Positions 31,412 through 42,150 are shown, numbered from the stretch's first letter. The stretch is 64,000 bases of DNA from Dactylorhiza incarnata (GCA_033032865.1 JAWHQI010000266.1:1711501-1775500), one strand, 5' to 3'. The notes: generated by a model not told the origin, from the letters alone. A program made the numbers and translations.

Positions 31412-32611
31412 GTGGAGGTCGAACCTCGAGAGGAGGATGAGGAAAGGTGTGAGGATAGAACCGATATGGGAAGTAGAGGAGGGATCGGGGTGATCCATGG
31501 GGGGGTAGGGGTAGAGGCGACCCGCAAGGCTAGCCTCCATACCATCTACTGCCGGAGCGTGGCTTCGACCTCCACCACTCCGCCCCCGGCCGAAAAAATC
31601 ATTTTTACCCAGAAGGACATGCCGGGCTACGAGGACCCGTTCTGCGACGCGCTGGTCATCCAGACGGCGATCGAGAACTTCACCGTCTCCCGGATCCTAG
31701 TGGACAACGGAAGTTCGGTCAACGTCATCTTCAAGAAGGCGTTTGACAAGATGGAGGTGGAGCCCAGAAGGGTGTTGGCCTCAGATGGCCCTCTTTTCGG
31801 ATTCTCGGGGGAGAGGAAGGAAGTAGAAGGGGGAGTGGGGCTTCATGTGACCCTGGGTGGGCAGTCCAGAAACTGCCGTTTTGTCATAGTGGACGCCCCG
31901 AGCAGTTACAGCGCCATCTTCGGACGGCCACTCATCAGCGCGTTCCGCTGTGTCCCTTTCACCTTTCACCAATGCCTTAAGTTCAACGACGGAGGGGTTC
32001 AGGTGCGGATCAGGGGGGATTCCAAGGTGGCGAGACAGTGCTACGTAACGGCTGTCAACACCATCTCCTGGATGGGAGAAGCCGAGGAATGGGATAGGAT
32101 GATGGAGGAGGCAGCCAAAGCCGGAGGTATGGAGGTAGCCGAGGAAAAGATGGAGGGAGATGAAGTCTATGCCCAGGAAGGGGTAGTTGAGGGACCCCGG
32201 GCGGAGGGAGAGGAGGAAGAAGAGAAGGCCCAGGAGGGAAGGGCGGAAGAGCAGATGGTGGTAGAAAAGGAGGTCGAGGAGGGAACCCAGGCTCCCACTT
32301 GTGCCGAGGAGGAGAGGGCTTGGGGAGAGCAATCCAGGCTGGAGGCCGTGGATGAGGTCGTGGAACTTGAAGTCACCACTCGGCTCGGGGTGGTGGAAAA
32401 GGTCCGAATCAGCGGAGAGCTCAACCCGAAGGAGCAGGCCGAGATCCTGGCCTGCGTGCAGAAAAATGTAGACGTCTTCGCATGGAGCACCGCGGAAATG
32501 CCCGGGATCGACGCGGATGTGGCTCGCCATCACCTCAACCTCGACCCCGGCACCCGCCCCATCCGCCAGAAGAGGAGGGCTATCGCCGACAAGCTGGAAG
32601 GACCCATCTGA
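31412..32611 (+). pseudogene. Tat-G protease and pre-RT linker (ends in a premature TGA)
   Basis: Open from about 31400 to a TGA at 32609-32611. The aspartic protease lies near residues 80-190 (VDNGSSVNVIF as active site, then VDAPSSYSAIFGRPL). The active site reads Asp-Asn-Gly rather than Asp-Thr-Gly; as I recall this variant occurs in other plant Tat elements, so it may be functional. A very acidic Glu-rich linker follows (residues 220-310), then the RT lead-in (VDVFAWSTAEMPGIDADVARHHLN). The TGA falls where Tat-A and Tat-J have Arg, and the same frame resumes at once in RT. Confidence 0.88.
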
Positions 32612-35560
32612 GAGGAGGTGGGTAAACTCCTGCAGGCAGGTTTTGTATCAGAGATCCAGTACCCAGGCTGGGTCTCCAACGTAGTTATGGTAAAAAAGGG
32701 AGGAGGTAAGTGGAGTATGTGTATCGACTTTTCGCTTCTTAATAAATCATGCCCGAAAGATTGCTACCCCCTGCCCAGAATTGACGCGCTGGTTGACTCA
32801 GCCATTGGTTTTTCTGTAATGTCTTTCTTAGATGCTTTTTCAGGTTACCATCAAATCCGCATGCACCCCCCGGACATCAAGGATGTTTCCTTCATCACGG
32901 GGGATGGATGTTATTGCTATAAGATGATGCCCTTCGGGCTCAAGAACGCAGGGGCTAAGTACCAAAGGATGATGGATAGGGTCTTCCGCGAGCAGAAAGG
33001 AAGAAATTTAGAAGTCTATGTTGACGACCTCTTGGTGAAGAGCCGAGACCTTGGGTCTCACCTCCAAGACCTTGAGGAGACGTTCGGGACCCTGCGGCGG
33101 TACAAGATGAAGCTCAACCCCTTGAAGTGTGTCTTCGGGGCTAGCCGAGGAAAGTTCCTAGGCCACTTACTCACCCCCGTGGGGGTGGAGCCCAACCCGG
33201 ACAAGGTTAAGGTGGTAATGGAGTTGGGGTCACCAAAGAATCCAAAGGAGGTTCAGAGCCTTACAGGGAAGTTGGCTGGGCTCAGCAGGTTCCTCTCCAA
33301 GGCGGGAGAAAAGTGTGAACCTTTTTTCAAGGTGCTGCGGGGCAACAAGATGTTTGAATGGACCCAGGAGTGCGAGGAAGCCTTCCAGGCTCTGAAAGAA
33401 CAGCTCACCCAAACCCCTCTGCTCCAGGGACCGAGGCCAGGAGAAGACCTATCCCTGTACCTGGGGGTAGGGTCCGAAGCAGTAAGTTCTGTATTGATCC
33501 AGGAGGAGGGGAAGAAACAGTTTCCTATCTACTACGTCAGCCGAGTGCTGAAGAAGGCAGAGCTCCGGTACTCGATCTTGGAAAAGTTGGCCTTCGCATT
33601 GGTGGTGTCAGCCCGGAGGCTCCGGCCTTACTTTCAAGCCCATTCAATCAAGGTGGTGACGGACGACCCGCTTCGTAAAATCATGGAAGGAGTGGAGCAC
33701 TCAGGGAGATTGGCAAAGTGGTCCGTGGAGCTAAGTGAATTCAATATCACGTTCGTGCCCAGGATGTCCATCAGGGCTCAGGCGGTGGCAGACTTCATGG
33801 CCGACTATGCAGCCGAAGTGGGGGAGCTCGAGCCACCTCCCCCAGAGGCATGGAAGATGTTGGTGGACGGTGCATCGGGAAAATACTCCTATGGAGGGGG
33901 AACGGTCCTGGTAAGTCCTCAGGGGACTCGGATTGAGCAAGCCTTAAACATCCATTTCCCAATTACCAACAACCAGGCTGAGTACGAAGCAGTGATAGCG
34001 GGCCTTCGGCTGTCCCGGGAACTGGGTGTGCAGGATGTGGAGGTCTCCACGGACTCCATGGTGGTAGCATGCCAGATCAAGGGAGAATTTGAAGCAAAGG
34101 ACCCGACCCTCCTACTATACCTGGAGAAGGTTACGGGGGTCATAGGGCAGTTCCGCACCTTCTCCATCAAGCACGTGCCGAGGGAGGAGAGCACCCAGGC
34201 GGACCTCTTAGCCAAGTTCGGTTCCCGAGCGGGAGGGACGACTTCGGAGCTCTTCCGGCCCTCCATCGAGGAAGGAGAGTTGATGGAGGTGGATCAACGG
34301 GCCTCGTGGATGGATCCGTTCATCACCTTCCTATCCTCCGGGCAGTTCCATGGAGAGGACGTGGACAAGAGGCGCTTCAGGTATAAGTCCGCTTATTACT
34401 CCTTGCATGCAGGAGGGCTATATAGGAAAACTCTCTCGGGACTCCTGGCCCGTTGTGTTTCCGAGGAGGAGGTTCCGAGAGTCCTGGAAGAAATCCACTC
34501 CGAGGAGTGCAGCAGCCACTCCGGGAGTCGGACCCTGGAAGGGAGGGTGTTGAGGCAAGGCTACTTCTGGCCCACTCTCAGCAAGGATGCGGCAGAGTTC
34601 GCGAGAAAGTGTCCGAAGTGCCAGCTCTATGCTCCGCTCCAACTCCTCCCAGCTCAAAGGCTCCGAACCATTACGGCTCCCTGGCCCTTTGCCATATGGG
34701 GGTTGGACCTGGTCGGTCCCTTTCCCCAAGCCAGCGGCCAGAGGAAGTTCCTGCTGGTCATGATTGACTACTTCTCCAAGTGGGTAGAAGTGAAAGCACT
34801 CGCTAAGGTAACCTCTCAGGTTGTAAGGAATTTTGTATGGGGAGAGATAATTTGCAGGCACGGGTTACCTCTAGCAATAGTGACGGACAATGGGCCGCAG
34901 TTTGCTAGTGAAGAGTTTGTTGGCTTTTGCACTCAGCTCGGCGTCGACCTCAGGTTCGCGTCGGTCCACCACCCGAGGAGCAATGGGCAGGTGGAGGCCG
35001 CGAACAAAATAATCGTTAATCTATTAAAAAAGAAAGTAGAAAACCTCCGAGGAAACTGGGTAGAACAGCTACCCTCCTTCCTCTGGGAAATGAGGACCAC
35101 CCCAAATACCGCCACCGGGGAGACCCCGTTCAAGCTCTCTCACAGATCCGAGGCCGTTCTCCCCATAGAGTTCGAGGTAAAGACCCCCCTGGTGATCGCT
35201 GCGCGCGAGGGGGATGAAGAGTGGCTGGAAGATAACAATGCAGAGCAGAGGCTATCTTTGGACCTGGTGGAAGAACTCCGGGACTTGGCCACCATCAGGC
35301 AGGAAGAGGTCAAGCGGCGGATGGCTCGATATTTTGACAAACATATCCGGATAAAGCACTTTCAGAAAGGGGACCTGGTCCTGAAGAAGGTCGATGCGAC
35401 CGACAAAGGGGCCGCGGTGGGTAAGCTTAACCCCAACTGTGAGGGTCCATATATTGTAAGCGGGGTGCTCAAGTCACGGGGATATCACCTCCAGGATGTG
35501 GAGGGGGTGCACCTCGACCGAGCCAGGAGTGGGGATGATTTGAAACGATTTTACCCTTAA
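32612..35560 (+). pseudogene. pol: Tat-G pol: RT, RNase H, archaeal-type RNase H, integrase (open, but downstream of stops)
   Basis: About 980 codons open from 32618 to TAA at 35558-35560. RT: FGLKNAGAKYQ and VYVDDLLVKS (near 33020). The first RNase H (33450-33800) has LYLGVG in place of the first catalytic Asp. The second, archaeal-type RNase H (33860-34240) keeps VDGAS, AEYEA, TDS and QADLLA. Integrase (34490-35350) has the HHCC zinc site (HSEECSSHSG...CPKC), GLDLVGPF, VTDNGPQF and NGQVEAAN. A C-terminal segment KRRMARYFDK..K.F..GDLVLKK follows. The domains themselves are undamaged, but translation from gag would have to pass several stops, so it cannot be made from this copy. Confidence 0.9.
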
Positions 35561-35639
35561 AAGCTTTATTATATTGCTTACCGAATGTCTTACTCCTTTT
35601 TTATAATGCTTATGACTACTGCCGTGCCGACATGACAGT

Positions 35640-36819
35640 CTGGATATATTGGTGCTGGAATGCCCCAGATTGATTCCGCTCCCGGGCTCTCACCTAGATG
35701 GGGGGTTCAGGTTGATCTCTGGAGAGGCTGGCAAGGTTGGATATGTTGGTGCTGGAATGCCGCAGATCGATTCCGCTCCCAGGCTCTCACCTAGACGGGG
35801 GGTTCAGATTGATCTCTGGAGAGGCTGGCAAGGTTGGATATGTTGGTGCTGGAATGCCCCAGATCGATTCCGCTCCCGGGCTCTCACCTAGACGGGGGGT
35901 TCAGGTTGATCTCTGGAGAGGCTGGCAAGGTTGGATATGGTTGTTCTGGAATGCCCCAGATCGATTCCGCTCCTGGGCTCTCACCTAGATGGGGGGTTCA
36001 GGTTGATCTCTGGAGAGGCTGGCAAGGTTGGATATATTGGTGCTGGAATGCACAAGATCGATTCCGCTCCCGGGCTCTCACCTAGACGGGGGGTTCAGGT
36101 TGATCTCTAGAGAGGATGGCAAGGTTGGATATGTTGGTGCTGGAATTCCCCAGATCGATTCCGCTCCCGGGCTCTCACCTAGATGGGGGGGGGGGGGGGG
36201 GAGGGGGGTTCAAGTTGATCTCTGGAGAGGCTGGCAAGGTTGGATATGTTGGTGCTGGAATATCCCAGATCGATTCCGCTCCCGGGCTCTCACCTAGACG
36301 GGGGGTTCAGGTTGATCTCTGGAGAGGCTGGCAAGGTTGGATATGTTGGTGCTGGAATGCCCCAGATCGATTCTGCTCCCGGGCTCTCACCTAGACGGGG
36401 GGTTCAGGTTGATCTCTAGAGAGGCTGGCAAGGTTGGAAATGTTGGTGCTGGAATGCCCCAGATCGATTCCGCTCCCGGGCTCTCACCTAGACGGGGGGT
36501 TCAGGTTGATCTCTAGAGCGGCTGGCAAGGTTGGATATGTTGGTGCTGGAATGCCCCAGATCGATTCCGCTCCCAGGCTCTCACCTAGACGGGGGGTTCA
36601 GGTTGATCTCTGGAGAGGCTGGCAAGGTTGGATATGTTGGTGCTGGAATGCCCCAGATCGATTCTACTCCCGGGCTCTCACCTAGACGGGGGGTTTAGGT
36701 TGATCTCTAGAGAGGCTGGCAAGGTCGGATAAGTTGGTGCTGGAATAGCCCAGATCGACTCCGCCCCCGGGCTCTCACCCAGACGGGGGGTTCAGGTTGA
36801 TCTCTGGAGAGGCTGGCAA
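35640..36819 (+). repeat. Tat-G 97-bp tandem array, about 12 copies
   Basis: The unit reads GGATATGTTGGTGCTGG, then CCCAGATCGATTCCGCTCCC, GGGCTCTCACCTAGACGGGG, GGTTCAGGTTGATCTCTGGA and GAGGCTGGCAAGGTT. Copies differ at a few sites. One contains a G-run expansion at about 36186-36210. It lies between the end of pol and the antisense genes, as in other Tat elements. Open frames of 83-94 codons inside it only reflect the repeat. Confidence 0.95.
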
Positions 36820-36834
36820 TAGAAATCAGGACCT

Positions 36835-36960
36835 AAGATAGCAGGTTGAGGTGTTAGAGCCAGAAGGGCTTGGTTCGCAAAATCGAAAGGGTTGAGGCTG
36901 GAAGGGCCTGAGGTAGCAGGCTGCGATGCTAAAGTCGGGGAGTTTTGATTCGCAGAAGGC
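36835..36960 (+). repeat. Imperfect tandem duplication after the 97-bp array
   Basis: Two units of about 65-70 bp share GGTAGCAGG.TG.G.TG.TA.AG and TTCGCA. The rest of 36820-37300 holds GCGAG/TTCGC words and no coding frame. It would be the 3' flank of antisense gene as2. Confidence 0.6.
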
Positions 36961-37300
36961 CGAGGCCCAAGCTCGCCAAGATCGCGTTCGCCGGGCAGTA
37001 TCCGCGGGCGGCAATAGCCCGGGTTCGCGAGATCCACAAGAGGAGAACCCCGGCGAGGCGAGCCCAGACACACGCATTCGCGAGCCCCCCCAGAAGCACT
37101 GCCGCATAACCAGTCATGAGAGTTCAGAAGAAAGAGATCAAATGCGGGAGAAAAAAGAAAACGCGAGCACGCGCATAAATGCTAACGAAAAAATTATAAC
37201 TACATTCCCCAAGATTTTTCTATGTTCGGCGGCGATCTCGCCAGCCCAAAAAGATTAATATACATTCAAAATAATGAGAGAGAAGAGAGGCTAAGGGGGT

Positions 37301-39252
37301 TCATTCTGGGGGGCCCTCGCCATTCTTGCGAGCCCCCAACCATGGCGCCAAGTCGAAGAGGTCTGGGCAGACGTCATCGGCTGTAAACTCCATCGCGTCT
37401 TCCGCTAGCAGACTCGCGTTCTTGAGGGTCGTGAAGACGAGGTTGGCGACCTTCTGTGCATCTCGCCATCTCTGTTCCTCACTTTCGAAGACCCTCTGTT
37501 GAGACCTGGCTCGCCCAGGAGAAGGAGGCAGCACGCTGCGAACCAGCTCGTCCACCCGAGCCATCAACATGGTATTCTCCAACTCCAGCTCGCCGTTGCG
37601 AGCGAGAAGCTTGGTTGCTACATCGACATCCTGAGTCAGCATCAAATGAGTTAAGACAAAGATCGGAAGTCGCGAACAGTGAAGAAAAGAGGCCCAAGGG
37701 CCGCTTACCATCTTGCCCTGCATCCTGGCGAGGAGGCTTTCCGACGCTTCCTCTCTCTCCTTAAGGCCCTTGATCTCCTCGCGAGCCCTCTTAAGCTCCT
37801 CCCTGTATGCGCGGATATCCCTATCCGCCTGCAAATAACGGCGCCCCGCCATATGTGCGAGCTCCGTCGAGCGGAACTGGGCTCGCATTTCTTCATAGAC
37901 TAGTTGCCTTGGCCCCATCTCTTTATAGGCAGCGGCGTCCTCGCGGCCATATAAGCCGAAGGAGATAGAGAATGCCTCCTCCCCGGCCTTACCAAGCTCC
38001 ACCCAGGACGGGTGAAGGGTGGAGCAAGAAATCCGGTTGGCGTCAGGATCCCAAGCGAGCAGGGGCTCGCCAAGGATATCAGAAACCTTCTCACCCAGAC
38101 CAAAGTTCTTGTGGCCCTTGGGTTGCGGGGTTGTGGAAGAGCTCCCGGCGCCCTGGCTCGCCAACGGGTCCGGCTGTTTCGCAGGAGAAGGGGGCGAGCC
38201 GTCGGTCTCGCTCAGATCGACGACCGCTCTCTTGTCTTTGACGGTGAGGGTTTTCCCCTTCGACTTCTTAGAGGAGGGTTGCGAACCAGGATGGCTCACA
38301 GACGGAGGCCGCTTCTTGCCGGAACCGGTGATAGGAAGATCGCGACAATCCTCTGCCGCCGCGGTCGCGAGAGTGTCCACCGTGAGAGCGGTGCCTTGCG
38401 CGTGCGGAGGATTAACGGGGATCTCGCGCTCGCCTGAAGAGTAAAAGCGTTACACAGCGAAGAAAAAGGAAAGGAGAGTGAGGCGAAAGCGAGCCATACC
38501 TTCCCCTTGAGGAACTACGAGTAGCGAGTCGACGTTGCGCCGCAGATGGGCAACTTCGAAGTTTTTTCCGGAGAGGTATTGGAGGAGTTTGGCGTCGGCA
38601 CCGCCCAACGAGCTCGGAGGGCGGTAGGTGGCGTCATCCCATTGAAGAGGGGTGAAGTGGAGGTTACCGAAGGGTCCCTTCACCAGGATGAACTTCTGAG
38701 TCCAGTAGTGACTCTTGTTCACCATCTCGCAGATGGTGACGTGCTGACTCGTGAAGTAGGTGGTCCCATCTCGGAAGGCGCGAAAGGAAAACACTTTGCG
38801 GAAGACGAGGAGGCTGAACTCGATCCTCTCCTCCCGCATGTAACTGGCGAACATGACAATGTCCGCGATCGCATTCGGGGTCAGCTGGCTCGGCAGCACC
38901 TCATAATACCGTAGCACCTACAAAGATTGGTGAAAAAGCCGCGATGGCGAACAGGGAACGGCGAGAAGGCTAAGCGAAGTACCTGACGGATTTCAGGCCA
39001 TAAAGGGAGTCGCAACCCATTCTCGAAGTGAGCAACGGGAATCGTGAGTTCGTCAGCCTCGGTCTCATTCAATGTAGATCTCTCGCTTGGATAGCGAGCG
39101 GAATAACCCTCCGGAAGATAACGATCCATGGCATGTTTGTACTCCTCTGCCGTGATGTTCGCGCAGTAGAATTCATGGGCTTGAAACGCGGAGGCGCATC
39201 TTGACCGCCCCTCACTCTCACCATCCGCTCCCACTGACTGATTTGTTCGCAT
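37301..39252 (-). CDS. Tat-G antisense gene as2: spliced, apparently intact, 580 aa
   Basis: Four exons join in frame: 39252-38983, 38917-38500, 38433-37709, 37630-37301. Introns are 65, 66 and 78 bp, all GT-AG (phases 0, 1, 0), with T-rich ends before AG. The predicted 580-residue protein has an N-terminal domain (FENGLRLPLWPEIRQ, then VLRYYEVLPSQLTPNAIA and EFSLLVFRKVFSF). It resembles, as I recall, the putative gypsy-type transposon domain (Pfam PF04195) of plant Tat elements. A basic Lys/Ser linker (KKRPPS, SSKKSKGK) and a long coiled coil follow. A TATAAATA box lies at 39375-39382, about 125 bp before the ATG. Tat-J carries a homologue. One intron is missing there and another is conserved. 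The function is unknown. An ATG in another frame at 39320 precedes the chosen start. Confidence 0.8.
37631..37708 (-). other. Intron 3 of as2 (78 bp)
   Basis: GTAAGC...CTGACTCAG. It is a multiple of three and free of stops, so unspliced RNA would also read through. Tat-J has an intron at the same place (58048-58128), which supports it. Confidence 0.75.
38434..38499 (-). other. Intron 2 of as2 (66 bp)
   Basis: GTATGGCTC...TTTTACTCTTCAG. Contains an in-frame stop, so splicing is needed to join the two long frames. Confidence 0.78.
38918..38982 (-). other. Intron 1 of as2 (65 bp)
   Basis: GTACTTCGC...CAATCTTTGTAG. It interrupts the conserved WPEIRQ/VLRYYEV junction. In Tat-J the corresponding sequence (WPELRQTFRYYGV, about 56827-56865) runs on without an intron. 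Confidence 0.8.
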
Positions 39253-39374
39253 CGAGTCAGGAAGAGGCAGCCTGCAAGCGGCGAACACGAACACGAGCTT
39301 GCGAGAACGGAAACGAGCATAGACGCGAGAGGATTAGAGAAATAAATGCGACGGATGAAAAAATGAATCCAAAC

Positions 39375-39382
39375 TATTTATA
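39375..39382 (-). promoter_or_regulatory. TATA box of antisense gene as2
   Basis: Minus-strand TATAAATA, 123-130 bp before the as2 ATG. Upstream (39465-39670) is dense in GCGAGC/GCTCGC words. Tat-J has TATAAATAG at the same relative place (56476). Confidence 0.6.
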
Positions 39383-39774
39383 GGAAGCTAAGAGGGGCAC
39401 GCGAATCGAAGCGTCGGGGGTGCGGATAGCGAAAATAAAGTAGATTTCTACTCGATTAAACTAGTCTTGCGAGCCCGGGCTCGCCACCGCGCGGTAATTA
39501 AGCCCCGCCTGTGGCCGGCCCGTGAGGGAAGGAAAGTTTGGGCACAACGTCGCCCAGAAGCTCGCGGGCACTCAACGAGGGCAATCGTATCAAACACGGC
39601 GAGCGAACGGAATAAGCCACAGACGCACCACAAAAATAAAGGGCAGAACAAAAAATGATAAAAGGCGAGTCACGATGGACTCGCAAGCATTACCACACCA
39701 CAAAGATTGTTCAAACAGAAGCCTCATGAAAGAAATAAAAGCAAGGGGATAGTAAAAATAAACCCGCGTCAGGC

Positions 39775-41009
39775 TCAGGGGTAAGGAAGCCATTTCCAGC
39801 GACCCTGGCCTCGCTTCCCCACACGCGGCGGCACTCTCGGATAGTGGTATTCGCGAAGTGCTTTGAACTCGCGCAGGATTAAGTGTGCTTGATCCTCGCC
39901 CCGCGAGATGTGCACGCCGGGCGAGGTAACGTCTGCGCGAGTCACCGGCCCCGCCTCGGCGAGCAAGCGCGCATTCGCGTCCTCCATCACGGCAAATCTC
40001 TCGTTGAAGGAAGCTCGGTACACGTCATATCGCTCCTCCAGCTCGCGCAGCATCATACCATGCTTCTGAAGCACCTCTGACACCCGTCTCTTCATTCGCT
40101 CGGGGTCGCCTGGGTCGCCCAAGAAGTCTTCCATCTGGCTCGGCGAGGGCGGCGGTGACATCTCCACCCTCCCATGCTTTGACTCAGGCGTGGCTTCCGA
40201 AATGTCTGCGAAGGAAGAACTAGTAGGATCAGGGGGCGAGCGAAAAGGCGAGCCCGGACAAATATACTAACCTTGGGAGAAGGGGGACTCGCGACGTGGC
40301 TTACGAGAGGACTCCGGTCGACCCTGGAAGTTTTCGCGGAACCTTGGGACGTGGGGTTTCCCCAGACCAGGGGGATACACCACCCTCTCCGCAACCTGGG
40401 CGCCGTCGAGAAGCGAGCCGCCTGGACTTTGCCTGCGTACCATATCGAAGCCCGGGGTCTCCACATTAATCTTAGGCGGAATCAGCGAGTGCGCCGGTGT
40501 GGAACCTCTCTTCTTGGGGCTCGGCGGTGGGGTATCTGCACGGGTCATAAGCGCATGGATATCGCACAAAGACGTAAGCGGATATAAAGGAAGGTACTTA
40601 TGATGTACGGGGTTGCGAGAGAGGCGCCTATAGGGTTGGGGTCCCGGTCTCAGCATCTAGCGATCCCAACTTCGCTGGGGACAGAGCGTGAGAAGAGGTC
40701 AGCGTGAGGCCCGCCAGGCGTTCCTCAGGTGGAGGATTCTGCGAGAAGGGAAGGGGTGAATAGGGAGTCGGAATAAAAAGTCTAGACGAAGAATACTTGT
40801 TGCGCGAGCCCGGTATTCAGCAGCGGAGGCGAGGCAGGAGGTGACGACACGTCCTCCCCCTGCGACCTCCAAACCGTCTTGGCCTTCTTAGTCTGGGGGG
40901 AAGGAGATGTGGCGGGGTTGAACATCCAGGCGTTGCGTCCGGCGGCCTGGGCCTTCGCCATCTCCCTGGAAGCCTTCAGCCGATCCAACGCGCTCGGCTT
41001 AGAAGACAT
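39775..41009 (-). CDS. Tat-G antisense gene as1: spliced, exon 2 unresolved
   Basis: The ATG at 41009 starts exon 1 (MSSKPSALDRLKASREMAKA). Likely introns, all GT-AG: 40739-40796, 40536-40597, 40206-40271. The last two leave consistent phases (1 and 1). The final exon (40205-39775) ends with the block DFLGDPGDPERMKRRVSEVL...YPRVPPRVGKRGQGRW. The Tat-J gene at 54866-56144 shares the start (M-S-x-KPSA, then AAAQxA), the DFLGDP block, the GQGRW end and the last intron with the same GTTAGT donor. Exon 2 has an in-frame TAG under the simplest model, so either it is damaged or a splice site is misplaced. A TATA box is at 41078-41085. Function unknown. Confidence 0.62.
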
Positions 41010-41077
41010 TCGAGAGAGGTTGTTTCCTGCGAGGAAGAAGGGGAAGAAAAAGCTCGTTCACTAGCCGCAGCGGACGG

Positions 41078-41085
41078 TATTTATA
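41078..41085 (-). promoter_or_regulatory. TATA box of antisense gene as1
   Basis: Minus-strand TATAAATA, about 70 bp before the as1 ATG, preceded by GTGGGTCCCACGTC. Tat-J has GTGGGTCCCACCGTC before TATATATA at the matching spot (54776), so promoter and gene are conserved together. Confidence 0.65.
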
Positions 41086-41183
41086 GTTTTAGACGTGGGA
41101 CCCACCGAAAGATTCCCGCCACGTCAGCCAAATCGGCGAACACCAGGGGTTGGACATTTCTTCGCGAGCTCAAGACAACCTCG

Positions 41184-41199
41184 CGAAGAGCGGGGATTG
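41184..41199 (+). promoter_or_regulatory. Tat-G polypurine tract
   Basis: GAAGAGCGGGGATTG directly before the 3' LTR. Tat-J has CAATCCCCGCTCTTTGC at 54663, the reverse complement, at its own LTR edge. Confidence 0.8.
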
Positions 41200-42150
41200 T
41201 GTACAACCCCGATGTTCGCCTGGAAGGGTCCCTGGTTCGCATACCCAGGGGAGCGAGCCAGGGATGGGCGAACCAGGCGGGGCGAACCTAAGAAGAGCGA
41301 GAGGCCCTAGAGGCGGGCGAGCCAGCCGGTCGAGGGAGTTCGCTAGGAAGGCCCGGGACCTTGAGGTACAAATAGCCGTTTTTGGGGTACAGTTAGCCAT
41401 TTTGGCGAGCTCGACTCGCTAAAGAGCGGTTCGGCAGGCGAGTCCTAGAAGCAGGCGAGCCAGCCGGTCGAGGGAGTTCGCTAGGAAGGCCCGGGACCTT
41501 GGGGTACAATAGCCGTTTTTGGGGTACAGTTAGCCATTTTAGCAAGCTCGACTCGCTAAAGAGCGGTTCGGCAGGAGAGTCCTAGAAGCAGGCGAGCGAG
41601 TCAGTCGAAGGAGTTCGCTAGGCAGGCGAGTCGGCCAGACATTTTGGCGAGCCCCGTGTTCACTGGAACGGGTCAAGGGTCTCTGGTCCGCCAGTACCTG
41701 GGGTGGTCTTAAAAGCTCCTGGTGGTCTGCGGCTAGCCCCTCAAAACAGCGGAGTTTGGCTGTTAGCAGACCAATTCGGGGTGCGGATAGTAAGAATGGA
41801 CAGCGGGAGTTGGCTATTGACAGACCACAAAACCAAAATCTATAAATAGACCTTAAAGGGCACCTTGGAAGAGGACGGTTTTCAGAATCTTTGAGCCTTC
41901 TTCTCTCCATAGGTCGCTTTGGTTTGGGCTCTCTAGCTCTCCAAGGTGCCCGAGTCTTAGCTTTGGCTTGGGAGGGGAAGCACTCAATGATCTTCCGGGT
42001 TAGTGGAGGGACCTCCTTGCTGAGACCAGGGTCTTTGTTCTTTGTCCGAGTTACCTTCCTATCTCTTCCGAGGGACCGGTAAGGGCTAGTCACCCCTTAA
42101 TTCGTTGAGGGCCCCGAGCTCCACGAGAGACCGAGAAATCGGTTTCAACA
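41200..42150 (+). repeat. Tat-G 3' LTR (951 bp)
   Basis: Matches 28935-29886 with a low number of scattered differences and the same 138-bp internal duplication. It ends GTTTCAACA, followed by GCTCT. Confidence 0.95.

Larger units (their letters stand above)
28935..42150 (+). mobile_element. Tat-G: complete Tat-lineage Ty3/gypsy element with antisense genes
   Basis: LTRs 28935-29886 (952 bp) and 41200-42150 (951 bp) are near-identical, start TGTACAACC and end GTTTCAACA. Flanks are TCTCT (28930-28934) and GCTCT (42151-42155), a target duplication with one change. The uninterrupted site is visible at 47978-47990. Interior order: gag, protease, RT, RNase H, archaeal-type RNase H, integrase, a 97-bp tandem array, then two spliced genes on the opposite strand, polypurine tract, 3' LTR. 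gag-pol carries several stops, so it is no longer autonomous. Confidence 0.93.

Noticed and set aside
33358..33678. Pro/Arg-rich 106-residue frame inside Tat-G pol
   Set aside because: Out-of-frame shadow of RT/RNase H in GC-rich DNA.
35640..36819. Regular repeats that could suggest a CRISPR array or a repeat protein of 83-94 residues
   Set aside because: There are no unique spacers between copies. The 97-bp unit is a plain tandem repeat, and since it is not a multiple of three the frames are not maintained.
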